From NCBI GenBank assembly GCA_050084985.1, contig JBITNC010000001.1, positions 123,566,001 to 123,630,000 of the forward strand: a stretch of DNA of 64,000 bases. The letters run 5' to 3'. This document shows positions 59,586 to 64,000 of the stretch, piece after piece. Origin of the DNA: Nageia nagi (lineage: Eukaryota; Pinophyta). Numbering within the stretch: position 1 is the first letter of the stretch; every line of letters begins with the position of its first letter. The notes under the pieces were generated by a model. The model ran no database searches, had not been told where the DNA came from, and worked only from the letters and a program-made list of their open reading frames with translations. A program made the translations under genes and the position numbers.

Positions 59586-60699
59586 AGGTAATAAATTATT
59601 GAGGCTAGGTATTTGATACAAAGAGTACAAAACCTTGGGATTAAAATTTTTGACCAAGAGGAGAATACCCTTGTGGCCAGTATAATGAAATTGAAGAAGG
59701 GGGAAGAAATCCATGAAAGAGAAAGGAGAGTTGAGATAACATTCATGGGGAGAAGAATGCATCATCATAGGATAAAGAAATGGGAGACATATTGAAGATA
59801 ACAAAAGAAAATACAATTATAGCTGAGACCCTTGTGCAAGCTAGTAAGGAAGCTCTCAACAATTTAGTCATAACAAAATAGACTCCTTTTAAATTGACAT
59901 GAGAAGATGTAGAAACAACATAAGGAAAATGCAACAAAGTAGGGGAAGGGAAAAAAAGAACAATGGAAGATGTCTTAGAGTGTAATCCAATCTCAAGGAG
60001 AATAAGGAGCAACATCAAAATAAAGGAGCAAGGAGGAACAAGGAAAGGATAAATATGCATTTAAAGGTATGAAATTTATTAATTTGGAGGAATGAATACC
60101 TCCAAAGGAATTCAAAATGAAAGGCATTCTGAAGATTTTTGGGACAAAATAAAAGTAGGAGTGAAGTAGAAAACTAGGAGTGTTTTTTATATATTTTTTG
60201 GGCACTTAGTGTATTACTATTAGTTAATGTATTGTTAACAATTGTTGGAGAACTTAGTTTTTTTAGGAACCTTGTTATGGAATTCTGGACACTTTTTTTT
60301 TTTTGGGAACTCCTATGCTTATATTTATATTGGATGTAAATTTTTGTGAAGATCCTTCCAAACTTCACACATTTTAAAGAATAATATAAAAAATAGCCTC
60401 TAGATTTTATGTAAATAATGTATTTTTGGCTATTCTTTACTAATATTTATATTACATTGCATCAAAATGTGTTTGCCTCATACATCATGTTAAAAAATTG
60501 AGTACTTTAAGATTATAATTCAAATTTTAAAGCCAATTGAAGTTTGAAATCCATGAGTGCCTTATACTATGCTATAATGCACCTTATATGTTTTATTTTT
60601 ATGTAGTTAACTGAAACACAATTATATTGAAATGTCATAGAATTTTTAATCTACTTATCCAAGATATCCAAGGAAAATAACTATTTTGTTGAAATGATT
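59586..60699 (+). other. Unit E spacer, second copy
   Basis: A 60-codon frame (59613-59795) reads a charged, helix-prone stretch (QEENTLVASIMKLKKGEEIH), perhaps the C-terminal coiled part of the LEGRY-type protein. The rest has no assignable content. The minus-strand ORFs between 59.5 and 60.4 kb lie opposite purine-rich sequence and are shadows. Confidence 0.4.
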
Positions 60700-62900
60700 T
60701 AACCTAGACAAGAATACCATGCACAAAAGGAAAGATAAATTCTATTGCCTGCAATCTTATTGATTTCAAAAAGGGAGAAGAACCTAATTCTGATGCACAA
60801 TGCACATTGTTATTCAAGAAAAAGAACAAAAAAGGTTTGAAAGGTAGTTGCAAATCGAAGGCCATCATATGTGGAATGTAATAAAGTATTCTTTCCCAAT
60901 TTCAACATTACATGATGTTATCTTTGCAAGTAATATAATTGTAAATTTTTTATTTTCTGTGTAGTTTTTGGTATACTTATGGTTATAAGGACATGAGAGA
61001 CAACCCACCTCCTCCAAAACATAAGAGGAATTTTACAAAGAAAAGGGGTTGTAAATGTTATTTTGTTATTAAGGTATTCAAAATTTTACCTAAAGTTGCA
61101 TTTATTACATACAATAAATTTAAACATGTTGCACTTGATGAAAAACCCTTCCATGGAGTGTATGATATAAGAAATCTAAAAAAATGGAAGGGCCAAATTT
61201 GCTAAGAGATGGTGTTTTAGTTGATATAATATATAATGTGCAATTTATGCAAGAGTACTTTGAATATGTACTTACAATTTGAGATCATTGCATTTTAATG
61301 AAGGATGTTCAAAACATATATAATAGATTGATGAGGGGGAAGGTGTAGAAGGCTAAAGATGATGCCACTAGTATAGACAGATGGTACCGGGTGAACAAAT
61401 TTTTTTTTATATATATAAGAACCCTAACCATGAAATTTGAAAATTTGTTATCAATATTCAAATAGAATGGATTTTGGATAAGATGGTCAAATTATCCCAC
61501 AATAATATAATTTCAATGGATTCAATATTTAGTACAAATTTGTACGATGTAAGTATTGCTTAGTTTTTGCATAACTATTTATTTTTCCATTGTTGTTATT
61601 GTCCATATCTGAATTTTTATGCATTGCTAATTTTTTTACATTCCTAAACTTTTGTGCATTATAGTACCAATTTAACACATTTGATTCCCAACAAAGTGGT
61701 CTACCTATGGCTTGGATTATCACATACAAAAATGGTGTTGATGGTATAGCTAAATGGCTTGAAATATTGAAACAATGTTGTCTAGAACACCAACCAAGTT
61801 GGCATGTGAATTCTTTTCTTACTCATGATGCTACTGCAAAAATATAGGCAATCAAATTTGTGAACTGTATTTTGTTTAAAAAATATGCAAAATAAGTGTA
61901 AACCTAAAATATTTTTTATTTTATAAGTGTTCTTTTCTCTTATTCATTTGGTAAATTTGTTTATGTTATTACATGTATGTCTAGGAAAGTGTTTGGTTGT
62001 AGGCATTTGTTGTGTGTCTAGCATGTGAAATGGGCTTGGTTAAATAATGTATACAAGAAGGTATCAAGTAAAGAGGTTGAAAGAAAAATACTTACAAGGT
62101 TAGATGAAATAATGTCCAAATGCAAGTATGATACATTTGTGAAATTATTTGTATCTAATTTTTATGTTGATTTCCATAAAAACAAGGCTTTTATAAATTA
62201 CTTGATTGGTAATTGGTTTGATGTTGATAGAATTTGTAAGGAAAATCATAACATGTTTACATTTTTTACTATTATTTTTTCCCTTTTCAAGCATTTGTGA
62301 TTTTTATTCTACATTTTCTATTATAGGTATGTGGGTGAAATGCTACAAAAAATTTCCCCATTCCAACCAAGAAATAAATTCAACCATAGAGTCATATCAT
62401 TGTACTTTGAAAACTAGATTTCTATGTCAAAAGGCTAGAAAATATAATAGAAAAATGGATTTGTTAGTTTACACTCTGTTTGAGCTAGTTTTACCATATT
62501 ATATGAATCTAGTTAAATTGAAGACACTAGGATTTTGGAATAATTACAAGAAGTAAAAGAATCTAGAGAGTATATTACAAAAGTATCATATGATACCTGA
62601 TTTTCATTGTGTCCCTCATGAAGATGTTGTTAGTTCATACTAGGTGAGGAGCCAAAAAAATGTGTCAAAATAATATCTTGTTACCCTTCAAGGTGAAGAT
62701 CACTCTTACACATGCACTTGTGATTGGGCCCTTAGAGGTAACACATGCAAGCATGTATTCAAAATCATGAACATGTGGATTGAAACTATTAATTTTCCTA
62801 ACTATACAATGAGACCTACACCTAACACACCTCATTCTCCTACCAACATATCCTCACCTCATGTTAACATCTCCTAAAGTTAGGAATATCAGGTTGATCA
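60700..62900 (+). pseudogene. SWIM zinc-finger / MULE-transposase-like gene remnant, unit E copy 2 (best preserved)
   Basis: Resembles the plant SWIM-type family of Arabidopsis At1g60560/At4g13970, related to MULE transposases. Apparent exons: about 60760-60865 (DFKKGEEPNSDAQCTLLF); 60965-61548 (FWYTYGYKDM, KKRGCKCYFVIKVFKILPK, then IQIEWILDKMVKLSHNNIIS and DSIFSTN); 61665 to about 61900 (SGLPMAWIITYKNGVDGIAK, LTHDATAKI); 61985-62235 (KWAWLNNVYKK); 62327 to about 62790 (FPHSNQEINSTIESYHCTLK). The SWIM finger CTCDWALRGNTCKH (62713-62754, CxCx8CxH) is intact. The introns at 61549-61664 and 62236-62326 have GT...AG ends. Frameshifts near 61180 and several stops make it a pseudogene. Confidence 0.82.
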
Positions 62901-64000
62901 TTCATCTCTTAGGTTATCATATGTAGATAATGTAAATGCATGGTTAAAATTGTTGTTAGAAAATCTTATGATACTCCCAAAAGTAAGAGGTAGTTTGCAA
63001 TAATGGTTATGGATATGAAAACTAGGTACCATCAATTTTCATTCCCATATGATTCTAATGTAGTTGAAAGGTATGGAATAATAATAAAGAGTTATATGAG
63101 TCATTGAAGTAAAAAAAAAGTTAGACTCAAAAGATGAAATCATGTGACTTAATTGTTGATGCCCAACATACTCCTACTTATGTATTTTCAATATTAAAAA
63201 AATGTGGTTGACCTAAGACAACAAAATTTCAAGGTAAACACTTTGTGATTTAATTTAACTTCATTCATAGAAATCATTTTTCAAAAATCTAATATGAATG
63301 CTAGTCTTACTCTTTCTTGTATAAGATTGTGCCGAATTTGAATCAACACATAGGTATTTATCAGTCTTAACCATAGCTAAGCAATCTCATCTAGGGGAAA
63401 ATCAAAATTAGAATATTAGGCATAGGATCAATGTTAAACTTTATAATAAATACATTAATGTTTTCTATGATTTTGATAATTGGGATTGCATATTATTAGT
63501 AAAAGAATGGTGAAGGCATACCTTAGTTGTCAATTAAGTTATTTATGTCCTTCTGTATGGATCTAAGATATTATTAAATATATTATGTTTCATCTAAGTT
63601 GTGTATGTCGTATGTATGGATCTGAGTTATTGGCATCATAATGTTTGAGTTATTAGCATTATAATATATGAGTTATTGGCAAAATAATATCTAAGTTGTG
63701 TATGTCTTGTGAATGGATCTAACTTATTGGCATCATAATATATATGAGAATTTTTTGAGTAAAATATACCTAAGGAATTAGAGTAGTAAAGAAAATGTCC
63801 TCAACAAAAATACATGAATGATTTTAGGCATGAAAATATCATTGACATTATGAGAAAAGGAAACAAGACATGAAAGAAATGTGGAAAAGAGGTACATAAG
63901 CCTATAATAAACAAGAAATGGTTATATGTATAAATTTCCTACTTGTGCATGGTTAAATTAAATACAATAAACATGAAAAGTAAGAAGAATCCTTAGAGTT
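62901..64000 (+). other. Unit E non-coding tail, second copy
   Basis: Aligns with 57120-58235. It has extra local copies of GAGTTATTGGCATCATAAT-type words at 63620-63690 compared with copy 1. No gene recognised; the unit continues beyond the window. Confidence 0.5.

Larger units (their letters stand above)
59030..64000 (+). repeat. Large tandem unit E, second copy (without gypsy element)
   Basis: Begins TTATGAGGGAGGTTTAAATA, matching 33681 onward, and continues past the right edge of the window. It carries the empty site of the Gypsy-G insertion at about 59580-59650. Confidence 0.85.

Noticed and set aside
62025-62300. 91-codon ORF as one continuous exon of the SWIM gene
   Set aside because: Its last third (from about 62236) reads into sequence with GTAAGG and TTATAG splice-like ends. 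Removing it aligns the flanking residues to the family, so that part is more likely intron.

Overview
This window looks like non-coding DNA from a very large, AT-rich, retrotransposon-packed land-plant genome. Old and heavily mutated LTR elements, low gene density and long unrecognisable stretches would suit a gymnosperm such as a conifer, but that is inference; no diagnostic gene is present. I see no intact host gene, tRNA, rRNA, CRISPR array or organelle-derived block. Everything recognisable is a retrotransposon part, a degenerate gene copy or a tandem repeat.

Layout. 1-6726: mostly unassigned, with an LTR start at about 1680 (+) and a possible minus-strand LTR at 3.0-3.97 kb. 6727-25046: a three-level nest. 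The host is a minus-strand Ty1/copia element (Copia-B). Its 3' LTR is split by a plus-strand Ty1/copia element (Copia-A, about 6893-20114). The RNase H region of Copia-A is split by a young non-autonomous LTR element (element C, 16044-19481, LTRs of 309 bp, target duplication CTTCT). A 4.5-kb segment (9437-13920) covering part of Copia-A and most of element C is repeated directly behind itself (13921-18425). 25047-33680: unassigned DNA with diverged direct repeats, a cluster of an ATATATnATGGGnnTATA-type motif and a minisatellite.

33681-64000: two related units in tandem. Each begins with remnants of a plant repeat-associated protein (LEGRY-type) and contains an intron-bearing pseudogene of the plant SWIM zinc-finger/MULE-transposase-like family. 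The first unit carries a nested Ty3/gypsy element (34234-43286) with gag but no recognisable pol, an antisense plant-mobile-domain pseudogene and a 191-bp tandem repeat array. The second unit (59030 onward) lacks the gypsy element and shows its empty site.

Assembly. A 100-N gap lies at 46342-46441. The 10.57 kb to its left (35772-46341) matches the 10.56 kb to its right (46442-57004) end to end, as expected for two overlapping contig ends left unmerged. Many features between 46.4 and 57.0 kb are therefore probably a second rendering of the same locus. The 4.5-kb tandem repeat at 9.4-18.4 kb also shows signs of unpolished sequence. Copy-number statements should be read with this in mind.

The most novel-looking items are the acidic, cysteine-containing ORF of element C and the pol-less gypsy element with its antisense plant-mobile-domain segment.
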